Assembly: GCA_026390015.1 (NCBI GenBank)
Contig: JAPLGS010000083.1
Coordinates: forward strand, 1-64,000
DNA: 64,000 bases
Source of the DNA: Chloroflexota bacterium
Lineage (GTDB): Bacteria > Chloroflexota > Anaerolineae > Anaerolineales > Villigracilaceae
Reading direction: 5' to 3'
Position numbers and translations under genes: made by a program. Positions 26,804 through 36,508 of the stretch are shown in pieces. The notes beneath the pieces are model-generated. The model did not search any database. It was not told the DNA's origin and saw only the letters and a list, made by a program, of their open reading frames with translations. Within the stretch, counting starts at the first letter, position 1. Every line of letters begins with the position of its first letter.

Positions 26804-28096
26804 CTAGCCTATCTTCTCAATTTTCCATGAAAGTCGCGGACGAACGGGGCCAACTCGCGGCTCGCCCCATTGCATGCCTGGCGCGCCAGAAATATCCACG
26901 TTGAATGCAAGCGCGTTCTCATCCATGAAATAACGGCGCACGCCAAACGAGCTCGCGTTCACGCCAAGGCTATAGCGGCCTTCGTTGAAAATATCGGCGG
27001 GGATTTCGGCGCGGCTGACGTAACGACCCGACTTGCGCGAATCAAATTTTTCAAAGAGTTCCGGCGCGTCGGTATCAAACGAAGTGAGCACAAACTCACC
27101 GCGCATGGTGCTGAGATAAAAGCCGACGCGCAGACCTGTGATGGACGCATCAAGTTGATATTCAAATTCAACGGTGACTGGTTCAATGGAGCGGACGGTA
27201 TCAATGACCTTGCCGCTTCTGTTCTTGACCTTCAAACTGATCGGTCTAAATGGAGCACTCGAAGCTGGGACATCTTCCCCATCCCAAAGACGCTCGCCTG
27301 CCTGCGCCTGCCCCGATGAAAGATAAAAATCAACGGCTTCCTGCGTGGGCGCGCGCATGATCAATTGGCCTTTGTTCAAAACAATAGCTTCCTGAGTAAG
27401 CCGCATAATCGCGGACATGTTATGGCTGACGAACAATACCGTGCGGCCTTGCTGTGCCACGTCACCCATTTTGCCAAGACATTTGCGCTGGAATTCCGCA
27501 TCGCCCACCGCGAGCACTTCATCTACAACGAGGATCTCAGGCTCTAGATGTGCAGCAACTGCGAAAGCCAAACGCAGATACATGCCTGATGAATATCGCT
27601 TAACAGGCGTATCAATGAATTGACTGACTTCAGAGAAATCGACGATCTCATCAAACTTGGATTCGATCTCGGCATTCTTCATGCCAAGGATGGCGCCGTT
27701 CATGAAAATATTTTCACGCCCTGTCAGTTCGGGGTGAAAACCAGTGCCCACTTCGAGGAGCGAGCCAACACGTCCACGCACAGAAACGGTTCCTAAAGTT
27801 GGCTCGGTAACGCGGGAAAGAATCTTAAGCAAGGTGCTTTTGCCCGCGCCGTTTCGTCCGATAATTCCAAGAACTTTTCCTTCCTCCACATCGAACGTGA
27901 CATCTTTCAGCGCCCAAAAAGAAGCGGTGTTGGTTGTGCCGCGCGCGCCTTTGCCAGTCAACGCCTTATATATGCGGACAGGAGTCATGGCTGCATCCAC
28001 AAGCACTTCGCGCAGCATTCCATATTTGAATTTAGTCTGCGCCGCACCGATGCGATATTTTTTGCCGAGATCTTTTACACTGATGGCAGTAGTCAT
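26804..28096 (-). CDS. wzt: Polysaccharide ABC transporter ATP-binding protein with C-terminal substrate-recognition domain (Wzt)
   Basis: GIIGRNGAGKSTLLKILSRVTEPTLG; VDEVLAVGDAEFQRKC; C-terminal beta-rich domain; start at MTTAISVKDLG. Confidence 0.92.
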   Translation of the reverse strand: MTTAISVKDLGKKYRIGAAQTKFKYGMLREVLVDAAMTPVRIYKALTGKGARGTTNTASFWALKDVTFDVEEGKVLGIIGRNGAGKSTLLKILSRVTEPTLGTVSVRGRVGSLLEVGTGFHPELTGRENIFMNGAILGMKNAEIESKFDEIVDFSEVSQFIDTPVKRYSSGMYLRLAFAVAAHLEPEILVVDEVLAVGDAEFQRKCLGKMGDVAQQGRTVLFVSHNMSAIMRLTQEAIVLNKGQLIMRAPTQEAVDFYLSSGQAQAGERLWDGEDVPASSAPFRPISLKVKNRSGKVIDTVRSIEPVTVEFEYQLDASITGLRVGFYLSTMRGEFVLTSFDTDAPELFEKFDSRKSGRYVSRAEIPADIFNEGRYSLGVNASSFGVRRYFMDENALAFNVDISGAPGMQWGEPRVGPVRPRLSWKIEKIG

Positions 28097-28098
28097 AA

Positions 28099-28947
28099 TT
28101 AAATGGTGTCCGCGAAGGTTTTTTCCATATTGCGGAAATAGAACAATCCGCCAAAAAGAATAAGGAAAGAGATTGTCACCGAAACCCAAAGTGAAGTATC
28201 TGGTCCATTGCCTGAGCCAAGCAGCGCCCAGCGGAAGCCGTTGACCACACCAGCCATCGGGTTCAAGGAATAAGCTAATTGCATTTTTTCAGAAAACCCA
28301 GCAGAAGAATATATAACAGGCGTAATGAACAGCCAAAACTGAGTCAGGAAAGGGAGCGCGTAGTTCACATCACGGTACTGGACATTAATCGCAGCCAACC
28401 ATAAAGACACACCCAAGGCTGTGACGATGGCCAGGATCAGGAATAGCGGCAAGGTCCAGAGTACGTTCCAGGCTGGGCTGACTTTGAAATAGACCATCAT
28501 ACCGATCAACACGATGAATGCGATCACGAAATCCACGAGGCCGCCAAGCACCGAAGCGATGGGCAGGATAAGCCGCGGAAAATAAATTTTCGTGATCATG
28601 TTGTGATTTGATGTGAGCGAGCGGCTGGCCGAATTAAGCGCGGCCACGAACAAACCCCAAGGCAAAAGACCTGTGTATGAAAAAATGGGATATGGGATTC
28701 CGTCTGACTGTACTTTTATCACTCCTCTTGTAAATAGGAAATTGAAAACAAGCATCGTCAACACAGGCTGAATGATCGCCCATAGGGCGCCGAGCATGGT
28801 CTGCTTGTAGCGGACTTTGATATCGCGCCAGATCATAAAGAAGACCAGCTCGCGATAGATCCACAGGTCACGCAGATTAAGAGCAGCAAACCCTTTGGGC
28901 GGTTTGATGTAAATTGTGGTTGGTTCGTGTTTTATAAGTTCAGTCAT
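28099..28947 (-). CDS. wzm: Polysaccharide ABC transporter permease (Wzm)
   Basis: FMIWRDIKVRYKQTMLGALWAIIQPVLTMLVFNFLF. Confidence 0.93.
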   Translation of the reverse strand: MTELIKHEPTTIYIKPPKGFAALNLRDLWIYRELVFFMIWRDIKVRYKQTMLGALWAIIQPVLTMLVFNFLFTRGVIKVQSDGIPYPIFSYTGLLPWGLFVAALNSASRSLTSNHNMITKIYFPRLILPIASVLGGLVDFVIAFIVLIGMMVYFKVSPAWNVLWTLPLFLILAIVTALGVSLWLAAINVQYRDVNYALPFLTQFWLFITPVIYSSAGFSEKMQLAYSLNPMAGVVNGFRWALLGSGNGPDTSLWVSVTISFLILFGGLFYFRNMEKTFADTI

Positions 28948-28956
28948 TTTTTACCT

Positions 28957-29043
28957 TCGTCATTGCAAGGGCGCAGCCCGAAGCAATCCCCGATACAATA
29001 ATAGGATTGCTTTGTCGGGCAAAGAACGCCCTCCTCGCAATGA
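28957..29043. repeat. REP-like repeat (CGTCATTGC...GAAGCAATC...)
   Basis: cgtcattgcaagggcgcagcccgaagcaatccccgatacaataataggattgctttgtcgggcaaagaacgccctcctcgcaatgacg. Confidence 0.85.
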
Positions 29044-29045
29044 CG

Positions 29046-30017
29046 TTACTTAATTTTATCTCGATTGGCTTTGAACCATTCAATCGTGCGCTGCATACCT
29101 TCTTCAAAAGAGACTTGCGCGCCCCAGCCAAATAATTCCTTCGCGCGTGAGACGTCGAGTCCACGGCGGGGCTGGCCGTTGGGTTTATCAGTTTGCCAGA
29201 CCAGGTTGCCCTGGAAACCTGTCATTCGCACGATCATCTCGGTCAGATCTTTGATCGAGATCTCATAGCCAGAACCAAGATTCACTGGCAGATCGCCGTT
29301 ATATTTTTCGGCGGCGGTGACGATCCCTTCGGCGGCATCTTCTACAAATAAAAATTCGCGAGTCGGAGAACCATCTCCCCAGACTTGCAATTCTTTGTCA
29401 CCGCGCGCGCTTGCTTCCACAGCCTTGCGGATCAACGCGGGAATGACGTGCGACGTGGCCAAATTGAAGTTGTCACGCGGACCGTATAAATTGACAGGCA
29501 AAAGGAATATCGCGTTGAATCCATATTGCGCACGATAGGCCTGCGCCTGCACCAGCATCATCTTCTTGGCGAGGCCGTAGGGAGCGTTCGTCTCTTCGGG
29601 ATAGCCGATCCATAAGTCATCCTCTTTGAATGGGACAGGCGTGAATTTGGGATAAGCGCAGACTGTGCCGATCGCGACGAATTTGCCCACGCCATTTTTA
29701 TAGGCTTGATGCATTAACTCAACGCCCATCATCAAGTTGTCATAAAAGAAATCAGCGGGATGTTCGCGGTTCGCGCCGATTCCGCCCACGTTCGCGGCGA
29801 GATGGATGATGACCACATTTTTCGGGTCAACGTCTTTAAGTACATCGCTATACAAACGCTTAATATCGTTCGCATCAACGAGGTTGTAATTCTCGATGCG
29901 CGGAATGAAAATATCCGTCGCACCGCGTCTTTTTAATTTTTCGATCACGAACGAACCAAGAAAGCCCGCTCCGCCAGTCACGATCACTCTTTTATTTTGC
30001 CAAAAATTTTCTGACAT
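29046..30017 (-). CDS. fcl: GDP-L-fucose synthase-like NAD-dependent epimerase
   Basis: [60 protein letters not shown]; start MSENFWQ. Confidence 0.88.
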   Translation of the reverse strand: MSENFWQNKRVIVTGGAGFLGSFVIEKLKRRGATDIFIPRIENYNLVDANDIKRLYSDVLKDVDPKNVVIIHLAANVGGIGANREHPADFFYDNLMMGVELMHQAYKNGVGKFVAIGTVCAYPKFTPVPFKEDDLWIGYPEETNAPYGLAKKMMLVQAQAYRAQYGFNAIFLLPVNLYGPRDNFNLATSHVIPALIRKAVEASARGDKELQVWGDGSPTREFLFVEDAAEGIVTAAEKYNGDLPVNLGSGYEISIKDLTEMIVRMTGFQGNLVWQTDKPNGQPRRGLDVSRAKELFGWGAQVSFEEGMQRTIEWFKANRDKIK

Positions 30018-30037
30018 GGTTTCTCCTAGTTTCTGGG

Positions 30038-30118
30038 GAAGTAGACAAGTACACAAGTACAAATGTAAACAGGTTTTCTTTGCCTACGTGTTTACTTGTC
30101 TACCTGTTTACATTTCTA
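30038..30118. repeat. GTAGACAAGTACACAAGTA / TTTACTTGTCTACCTGTTTAC inverted repeat element, copy 2
   Basis: gaagtagacaagtacacaagtacaaatgtaaacagg...cgtgtttacttgtctacctgtttacat. Confidence 0.75.
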
Positions 30119-31126
30119 TTGCACTATAAATTGCGCATTCCTATATCGATCATCCGTAGGATTACGGATCAAGCCTGTTTTCAATGCGAACAAAACTTCA
30201 CGCACGCCATCATCCACATCCAAAGTTGTGTTAAAACCGAGCACACGCTGGATTTTTTCAAATGACACGGTAATGTCGCGCATGTCACCGCCGAAGGTTA
30301 GGTTTTTATATTCCACAACCGTTTCAGGCATGCGCTTCAAAACAAGATTTACAATATCACTTTTTGTATAATTCCCATGGTCGGTGCCCAGATTGAAAAC
30401 CTGTCCGCGCACATTTTCCTGTTCGGCTTCCAGCCCAATCATCACGCCGCGCACCACATCGCGGATATGCACGAACGAACGCGAGTATCCGCGCTGATAA
30501 ATAATGAGCGAGCGTTTGGTGAATGCTTCCAACACAAATTGATTGACGATCAAGTCAAAGCGGGTTCGGGGTGAAATTCCATATAAAGTTGCAAAGCGGA
30601 ATAACAGCGGCGCGCAGGCTGAATCTTTTTGTGAAAGTAAAAATTCCTCGCTCGCTATTTTCGTTTCTGCATATAACGATTGCGGATTTAAGGGAGACTC
30701 TTCAGTGACAGGTTTGCCATCTTCGGATAAGCCATAGTTGCTGTATGTGGATGCGAATACGAATCTTTCCACACCCAGATCTGCTGACTGACCATAAACA
30801 TTTTTTGTGGCCTCGACATTGTACTTCCAAGAAACCTGTTTCCCTACGGCCTGACAGGCGGGAAAGCCAACGATTGCCGCGAGGTGAACAATTACATCTG
30901 GCTTCTGCCAATTCCTTTTGAGCGCATCACGGACTGCGCGCGGCTCGGTCACATCTGCTTTGACGAAATGCAAGTTGGGATGATGCAGAAACGGGACAAT
31001 GCTCTCGCCGCCGAACAGGAGACTGTCCAAGACGGTCACCCTATAGTTTGCGCGGAGCAGTTCAGAGGTTAAGAGTGAACCGATATATCCAGCGCCTCCA
31101 GTGATAACGACATGCCTATCAGTCAT
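30116..31126 (-). CDS. NAD-dependent epimerase/dehydratase
   Basis: HVVITGGAGYIGSLLTSELLRANYRVTVLDSLLFGG. Confidence 0.9.
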   Translation of the reverse strand: MTDRHVVITGGAGYIGSLLTSELLRANYRVTVLDSLLFGGESIVPFLHHPNLHFVKADVTEPRAVRDALKRNWQKPDVIVHLAAIVGFPACQAVGKQVSWKYNVEATKNVYGQSADLGVERFVFASTYSNYGLSEDGKPVTEESPLNPQSLYAETKIASEEFLLSQKDSACAPLLFRFATLYGISPRTRFDLIVNQFVLEAFTKRSLIIYQRGYSRSFVHIRDVVRGVMIGLEAEQENVRGQVFNLGTDHGNYTKSDIVNLVLKRMPETVVEYKNLTFGGDMRDITVSFEKIQRVLGFNTTLDVDDGVREVLFALKTGLIRNPTDDRYRNAQFIVQ

Positions 31127-31593
31127 TCCAATCCCTCCAGCCGTACTTTGTATCCATCCAAAATTAGTGCAGGCGCAGATTTATCATTTACAACCGCAAT
31201 GCCTTGTTCAAGACAGGTCAGTTTACAAATATCCGCGACATCGCCAGAACCAACAATGCGAATGCGATCAAATCCTGCAATACGGATCTTCGTAATGTGA
31301 TCCTTCACACGCTGACGGGTGCGGCGATAAACCGAAAATGACCGTTCCACATAATCCACGGCGAGACGGGCGCGCAGAGCAAGTCCCTCGGGCGTGATGA
31401 TGTAGCGCAGTTTTTTGCGTTCAGCGCGCGCCACTTTGACCGCGCCTTTGGCGATGAGCCGTTTTAAATGCCAATTGACCGTGCCGACGGCAACTCCAAG
31501 TTGAGTGGCCAGCGCAGATTGATTCACATTTGGGTCACTCTCGATCTTTTCGAGCAGGGAAAGTTCGCGGGATTCGTCGTTTGTTGATTCCAT
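31123..31593 (-). CDS. Winged helix-turn-helix transcriptional regulator with C-terminal ligand-binding-like domain
   Basis: NQSALATQLGVAVGTVNWHLKRLIAKGAVKV; C-terminal FDRIRIVGSGDVADICKLTCLEQGIAV; overlaps the downstream epimerase by 4 bp. Confidence 0.82.
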   Translation of the reverse strand: MESTNDESRELSLLEKIESDPNVNQSALATQLGVAVGTVNWHLKRLIAKGAVKVARAERKKLRYIITPEGLALRARLAVDYVERSFSVYRRTRQRVKDHITKIRIAGFDRIRIVGSGDVADICKLTCLEQGIAVVNDKSAPALILDGYKVRLEGLE

Positions 31594-31606
31594 AGTTTTT
31601 TCAATT

Positions 31607-31629
31607 CAAAATTCAGTGACTGAATTATA
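31607..31629 (-). promoter_or_regulatory. Palindromic operator CAAAATTCAGTGACTGAATT overlapping a minus-strand TATAAT
   Basis: AATTCAGT-G-ACTGAATT at 31610-31626; attata at 31624-31629 = TATAAT on minus; regulator start at 31593. Confidence 0.6.
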
Positions 31630-31680
31630 ACAGAATAACAGGATGTTAATTTCTTGTTTTCCCCAAGCGACAAATATAGA

Positions 31681-33279
31681 TCAGGGTATGCTCGTTTTCA
31701 GGCGATAGATATCGCAGCCATCCACAGTCCCAATTCGGGTGTAGTTTTCTTTAATAAAATCCTGAGTTTCGGACAGATTCTGTGCCAGAACGACTTCTTT
31801 ATATTTTATTTTGTTCTTCTTGCGAACAACAGGATCTAGATCCGGGATCCGCGCCCTATCTGTGAGTTCGATCACGTTCACGATCAGCACAGGCGGATCG
31901 GTTGTAAGCTGGGAATAAAATTGATCTGCCCAATGATTCCCCAAAGGAGTTTTTACATGAATAAGCGGATACGGAAGATAGGAGACAGGCGATTCCCTTT
32001 CAGACACGAAATTGATGATCGGGCGAAATCCCCAAACGAATACTTTTTGACCAGGTGAAGTATTCTCCATAATATATGAAGCAACAGGGTCGCGATAATC
32101 CAACTCAACGCCTGGAGTGGAAATTTTCTGCACAAGCACAACGCCGTAATTCTTCCAATCGTTGACATTGCTGATAAAAGTAATTACCATGAAAACGACC
32201 AGAACATAAACGGAGTATTTATCAGAGTTTGGCGCAAACTTGCGTAATAACAAATAGATCGTATAACCGCATAACAATCCCACGTATGGCGCCCATCCAA
32301 TAAAATAGTGCGGGTAATTCCTTCCAGATAAAGCGCTTAATATAGCTTCGATCGGCCAGCCGATCAATAGGATCAACAAGAATTTTTCTAACGGCGAATT
32401 TAAACCATTTTTAATCAACGACCACAAGGCGAGAATATATCCAAGAACTGCAATCGATACATAATAAATACCAATTGAATATGACGCATTTATCAATCCA
32501 CCCAAAACACTTGCGAGATTGAATCCATCGCTGTATTGGATATTAAACACAAGCACGACATTGATCATTTCAGTCAGCGCGCCTTGTAAGGCAAAATATA
32601 AAATAACTGGAACGAGGACAACCAGCAATCCTATTCCATACCAAAGTGCTCGTGTAAAAAATATCCGCCATTCTTTAGAAACTACTGCCAGAATAAAATA
32701 CGCGCCCGCGGCTGCGACCTGCATACTGATATTATTTGGCCGCAATAAAATATTTAATCCCAACGAGCTCCCAACCAACAGGTTGTAGAAATTCTTCTGC
32801 GGTTGTTCCAGATTTTTCAAGCAGCCCCACAGCGCAATAAAACTAAATAGCAGGGAATATTCCTCCGAAAAATTCCCGCCCTGCAAAACATTCCCTGCCG
32901 CGATGATCCAGATAAACGTCGCAGTCAAAGCTGGGATGACGCCCATCAGGCGTTTGATCACTACATAACCGATGACGCCCGCGCCGAAAAAGAAAAGAAA
33001 TTCCAAAAACCAAACTCCCCAACGCGATCCGCCAGAAAAAAAAAGGCCAAGTGCATTAATATAGAAAACGAGCGGACCTTTATTTTCCCAAACATCGAAA
33101 TAAGGTATTTTACCTTTTAGGATAAGCGAGCCAACGTATAGAAAGATCCCGCCATCCCGGCCTGGGTATGAAAAATATGGGTTGGATAGTATTCCCACTG
33201 CCAGTATGCCCATCCATATAAATGTGATTAAACTGGAAGTGGATATGGAGCGAAAACGAAGTGCTATTTGATTAAGCAT
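31681..33279 (-). CDS. Multi-TM glycosyltransferase (GT39-like)
   Basis: Polytopic; SNPYFSYPGRDGGIFLYVGSLILKGKIPYFDVWENKGPLVFYINA. Confidence 0.65.
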   Translation of the reverse strand: MLNQIALRFRSISTSSLITFIWMGILAVGILSNPYFSYPGRDGGIFLYVGSLILKGKIPYFDVWENKGPLVFYINALGLFFSGGSRWGVWFLEFLFFFGAGVIGYVVIKRLMGVIPALTATFIWIIAAGNVLQGGNFSEEYSLLFSFIALWGCLKNLEQPQKNFYNLLVGSSLGLNILLRPNNISMQVAAAGAYFILAVVSKEWRIFFTRALWYGIGLLVVLVPVILYFALQGALTEMINVVLVFNIQYSDGFNLASVLGGLINASYSIGIYYVSIAVLGYILALWSLIKNGLNSPLEKFLLILLIGWPIEAILSALSGRNYPHYFIGWAPYVGLLCGYTIYLLLRKFAPNSDKYSVYVLVVFMVITFISNVNDWKNYGVVLVQKISTPGVELDYRDPVASYIMENTSPGQKVFVWGFRPIINFVSERESPVSYLPYPLIHVKTPLGNHWADQFYSQLTTDPPVLIVNVIELTDRARIPDLDPVVRKKNKIKYKEVVLAQNLSETQDFIKENYTRIGTVDGCDIYRLKTSIP

Positions 33280-33390
33280 TTACAATACCTGATCTTTCTA
33301 TGTCCATAGGATCAATCCATTAAGATGAAACAAGTTAATCAAAACTCGAAATCAAAAACCAATTATAATCGTCGACGATAAAAACAAAGG

Positions 33391-34800
33391 ATGGTCATGG
33401 AAACCTATCAACAAACACGTCAATCCCATTGGGATTCGATCGCTCACAAACGTGACAACTGGCGCGGCCTGGGCAAATGGTATCACCGCCGATTAATAGA
33501 GATCTACCAATATCTTGTCAGCCCAAACCAGAGAGTCCTTGAGATCGGCTGCGGCATGGGCAGTTTGCTCGCGCACCTCAGGCCGTCGCGTGGAGTGGGC
33601 GTTGACTTCTCTTCAGAAATGATCGCGCGCGCAAAACAACGTCACCCTGAACTTGAATACCATCAAATGGACGCGCACGATCTTTCCAGCCTTGAAGGTG
33701 AATTCGATGTCATCATTTTTTCAGATACCGTCAACGATCTATGGGATGTGCAGCGCGCGCTCGAACAGGTAAAAAGATTATGTACACCGCGCACACGGCT
33801 TATCTTAAATTTTTACAACCACTTCTGGCAGCTGCCTCTTACCACAGCACAAAATTTAAACCTCGCCGCGCCGATGCTCCATCAAAACTGGCTGACCCGC
33901 GAAGACGTCAACAACATGCTTCACCTCGCAGGTTTTGAAAGCATTCGGTCCACGCAGGAAATTTTATGGCCGCTGCCATTGGGTGGATTCGCGAACCGCT
34001 ATCTCGTCAAATTGTGGCCATTCAACAACTTCGCGCTTTCCAATTTTGTGATCGCGCGCCCTTCTCCAGAACCGAAAAACACAGCAAGCGTTTCGGTGGT
34101 GATTGCGGCGCGCAATGAGGCCGGCAACATCAAATCAATTTTTGAGCGTGTGCCAAAGATGGGAAGCGGCACCGAGATCATCTTCGTTGAAGGACATTCA
34201 CGCGACAACACCTACGAAACCATAGCGGATGAAATTCCGCTTCACCCTCTAACCCCAAACCTGCTCTTCCGTCAACCGGGCATTGGCAAAGCTGACGCAA
34301 TTCGACTCGGCTTCGAGAAATCCACTGGCGACATCCTCATGATCCTCGACGCAGACCTCACCGTCCCGCCCGAAGATCTGCCGCGTTTTTACGACGCCAT
34401 TGTTTCAGGCAAAGGCGAATTCGTCAACGGCGTGCGTCTGATCTATCCAATGGAAAAAGAAGCCATGCGCACATTGAATTTCATTGGCAACAAGTTTTTC
34501 AGCATGGCGTTCTCGTGGATGTTGGGACAGCCGATCAAAGACACTTTATGCGGCACAAAAGTAATGTGGCGTGAAGATTATAAAGAGATCGCCGCCAATC
34601 GTTCCTACTTTGGAGATTTCGACCCCTTCGGTGATTTCGACCTGATCTTCGGCGCGGCAAAGTTGAACCGTAAAATCGTTGACCTCCCCATCCGCTACCG
34701 AGAAAGAACCTATGGCACAACCAACATCTCACGCTGGAGACACGGGTTATTATTATTCAGAATGGTCGCATTCGCAGCGCAGCGCATCAAATTTGTGTGA
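33391..34800 (+). CDS. Fusion: SAM methyltransferase (N) plus GT2 glycosyltransferase (C)
   Basis: VLEIGCGMGSLLAHLRPSRGVGVDFSSEMI and SVVIAARNEAGNIKSIFERVP ... DILMILDADLTVPPEDL. Confidence 0.88.
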   Translation: MVMETYQQTRQSHWDSIAHKRDNWRGLGKWYHRRLIEIYQYLVSPNQRVLEIGCGMGSLLAHLRPSRGVGVDFSSEMIARAKQRHPELEYHQMDAHDLSSLEGEFDVIIFSDTVNDLWDVQRALEQVKRLCTPRTRLILNFYNHFWQLPLTTAQNLNLAAPMLHQNWLTREDVNNMLHLAGFESIRSTQEILWPLPLGGFANRYLVKLWPFNNFALSNFVIARPSPEPKNTASVSVVIAARNEAGNIKSIFERVPKMGSGTEIIFVEGHSRDNTYETIADEIPLHPLTPNLLFRQPGIGKADAIRLGFEKSTGDILMILDADLTVPPEDLPRFYDAIVSGKGEFVNGVRLIYPMEKEAMRTLNFIGNKFFSMAFSWMLGQPIKDTLCGTKVMWREDYKEIAANRSYFGDFDPFGDFDLIFGAAKLNRKIVDLPIRYRERTYGTTNISRWRHGLLLFRMVAFAAQRIKFV

Positions 34801-34856
34801 CGATTCCATACACACATCGAGCACTTCAGTCATTAGTTTTTTTCAAGGATCTTTCA

Positions 34857-35498
34857 ATGCCAACAAAATTAAAACTATTATCCGCCGAAAAATATAAAGG
34901 CACCAATCAATACGACCCGATCAAATATTATTACTGGCCCGTCTTTGGACGCATGTATCGCAGTCGTGTGGAATTGGCTTTGAACGAATGTTCGGGGGGC
35001 GAGCGAGTTCTTGAAGTAGGCTTTGGAACGGGACTGGCCTTCCCAAACCTCCATGATATATACAAGGAAATCCATGGCATTGACCTGACTGTGGATATTC
35101 ACGCAGTCAAATCTGTTTTTGAATCCATGAATATTCCTCTGCTCCTTGAAAAAGGCGATGTGGCAAAAATGCCGTATAAGGATAATTTCTTCGACACAGT
35201 GCTGATGGTCAGCATTTTAGAACACCTAAAGCCTATTGAATTGGAACAGGCATTCGTCGAGGTAAGACGCGTGCTCAAACCTGGTGGACAAATGGTCTAC
35301 GGAACTCCAGTCGAAAAACCATTCATGGTATTCATGTTCCGAATGCTTGGGCATAATATCCGCGATGAACATTTTTCAACAGAAAAGGAAATTGCGGCAG
35401 CCGCGCACAAAGCGTTTTCAAAAGGCCGCGTGATCCAAATGAAAAGTACACCGCCCATTGCGGGGGCGGTGTACGAAGTCGGGAATTTCATCAAATAA
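34857..35498 (+). CDS. Class I SAM-dependent methyltransferase
   Basis: VLEVGFGTGLAFPNLHDIYKEIHGIDLT; VSILEHLKPIELEQAFVEVRRVLKPGG; start MPTKLKLLSAEKY. Confidence 0.88.
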   Translation: MPTKLKLLSAEKYKGTNQYDPIKYYYWPVFGRMYRSRVELALNECSGGERVLEVGFGTGLAFPNLHDIYKEIHGIDLTVDIHAVKSVFESMNIPLLLEKGDVAKMPYKDNFFDTVLMVSILEHLKPIELEQAFVEVRRVLKPGGQMVYGTPVEKPFMVFMFRMLGHNIRDEHFSTEKEIAAAAHKAFSKGRVIQMKSTPPIAGAVYEVGNFIK

Positions 35499-35504
35499 AA
35501 TTTT

Positions 35505-36476
35505 CTACGGCGTCAAAATATCTTTTGCCCACTCGCGTTCTGCTTTATACCAATCGATCAAATTCCGAATCCCTTCACGTAAATTAACCTGCGGATCCCA
35601 GCCAAGCATTTCACGCGCCTTGGTTACGTTCGCTTGATTCATGAACATGTCCGCGAGATTGGGCGGGCCATATTGCACGTTAGCTTTTTTACCAGTTAAT
35701 TCTTCAACCAATTCAACAAGGCCATTAATGGAAATCGCTTCATGTCCACCGAGGTTGATGATTTCATAACCAAGTGGTTTGAGGGCGGCGATCGTTCCAC
35801 GGGCAATATCATCCACGTAGGTAAATCCGCGTGATTGTTTTCCATCACCATTAATTCGGATCGGCTCTCCCTCCATGATCCATTTCACAAAGCGGAAGAT
35901 GGCAAGATCCGGGCGGCCGGCGGGCCCATATACCGTGAAATAGCGGACGATGGTCACGTCGATATCGTAAAGATGATGATAGGAATGCGCCATCGCCTCT
36001 GCACCTTTTTTGCTGGCGGCATATGGCTGCATCGGCTCGCTGCTTGAAGCGGTTTCAGGCGTCGGGTATTCTGGATTTTCGCCATAGATGCTGGAAGTGG
36101 ACGCGAGGATAAATTTCCTGCACCCAAACTGACGGCACACTTCGAGCATGTTCAATGTGCCAGTGACGTTTGATTCCAAAAACGCCCATGGATTTTCCAC
36201 GCTGTAACGCACTCCTGCGCGCGCCGCGAGATTGATCACGCCGTCAAGTTTTTCGTTCTTAAAAAGATCAATGGCCGACTTCTCGGAAATATCATGTTTA
36301 TGAAAAGTAAAACCCTTGAGCGCCTGAAGTTTCTTTAACCGATATTCCTTCATGCGCGGATCATACGCATCGTTCATGTTATCAATGCCAGCGACTGTAT
36401 GTCCCTGCTCGATCAGCATCGTGGAAGTTCGTGCGCCAATAAATCCGGCCGCACCTGTTACCAAATAATGAGACAT
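35505..36476 (-). CDS. NAD-dependent epimerase (UDP-glucuronate 4-epimerase-like)
   Basis: YLVTGAAGFIGARTSTMLIEQGHTVAGIDNMNDAYDPRMKEYRL. Confidence 0.88.
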   Translation of the reverse strand: MSHYLVTGAAGFIGARTSTMLIEQGHTVAGIDNMNDAYDPRMKEYRLKKLQALKGFTFHKHDISEKSAIDLFKNEKLDGVINLAARAGVRYSVENPWAFLESNVTGTLNMLEVCRQFGCRKFILASTSSIYGENPEYPTPETASSSEPMQPYAASKKGAEAMAHSYHHLYDIDVTIVRYFTVYGPAGRPDLAIFRFVKWIMEGEPIRINGDGKQSRGFTYVDDIARGTIAALKPLGYEIINLGGHEAISINGLVELVEELTGKKANVQYGPPNLADMFMNQANVTKAREMLGWDPQVNLREGIRNLIDWYKAEREWAKDILTP

Positions 36477-36508
36477 AGAAAGTGCTCCTGACATTGGAAA
36501 ACGTGAAA

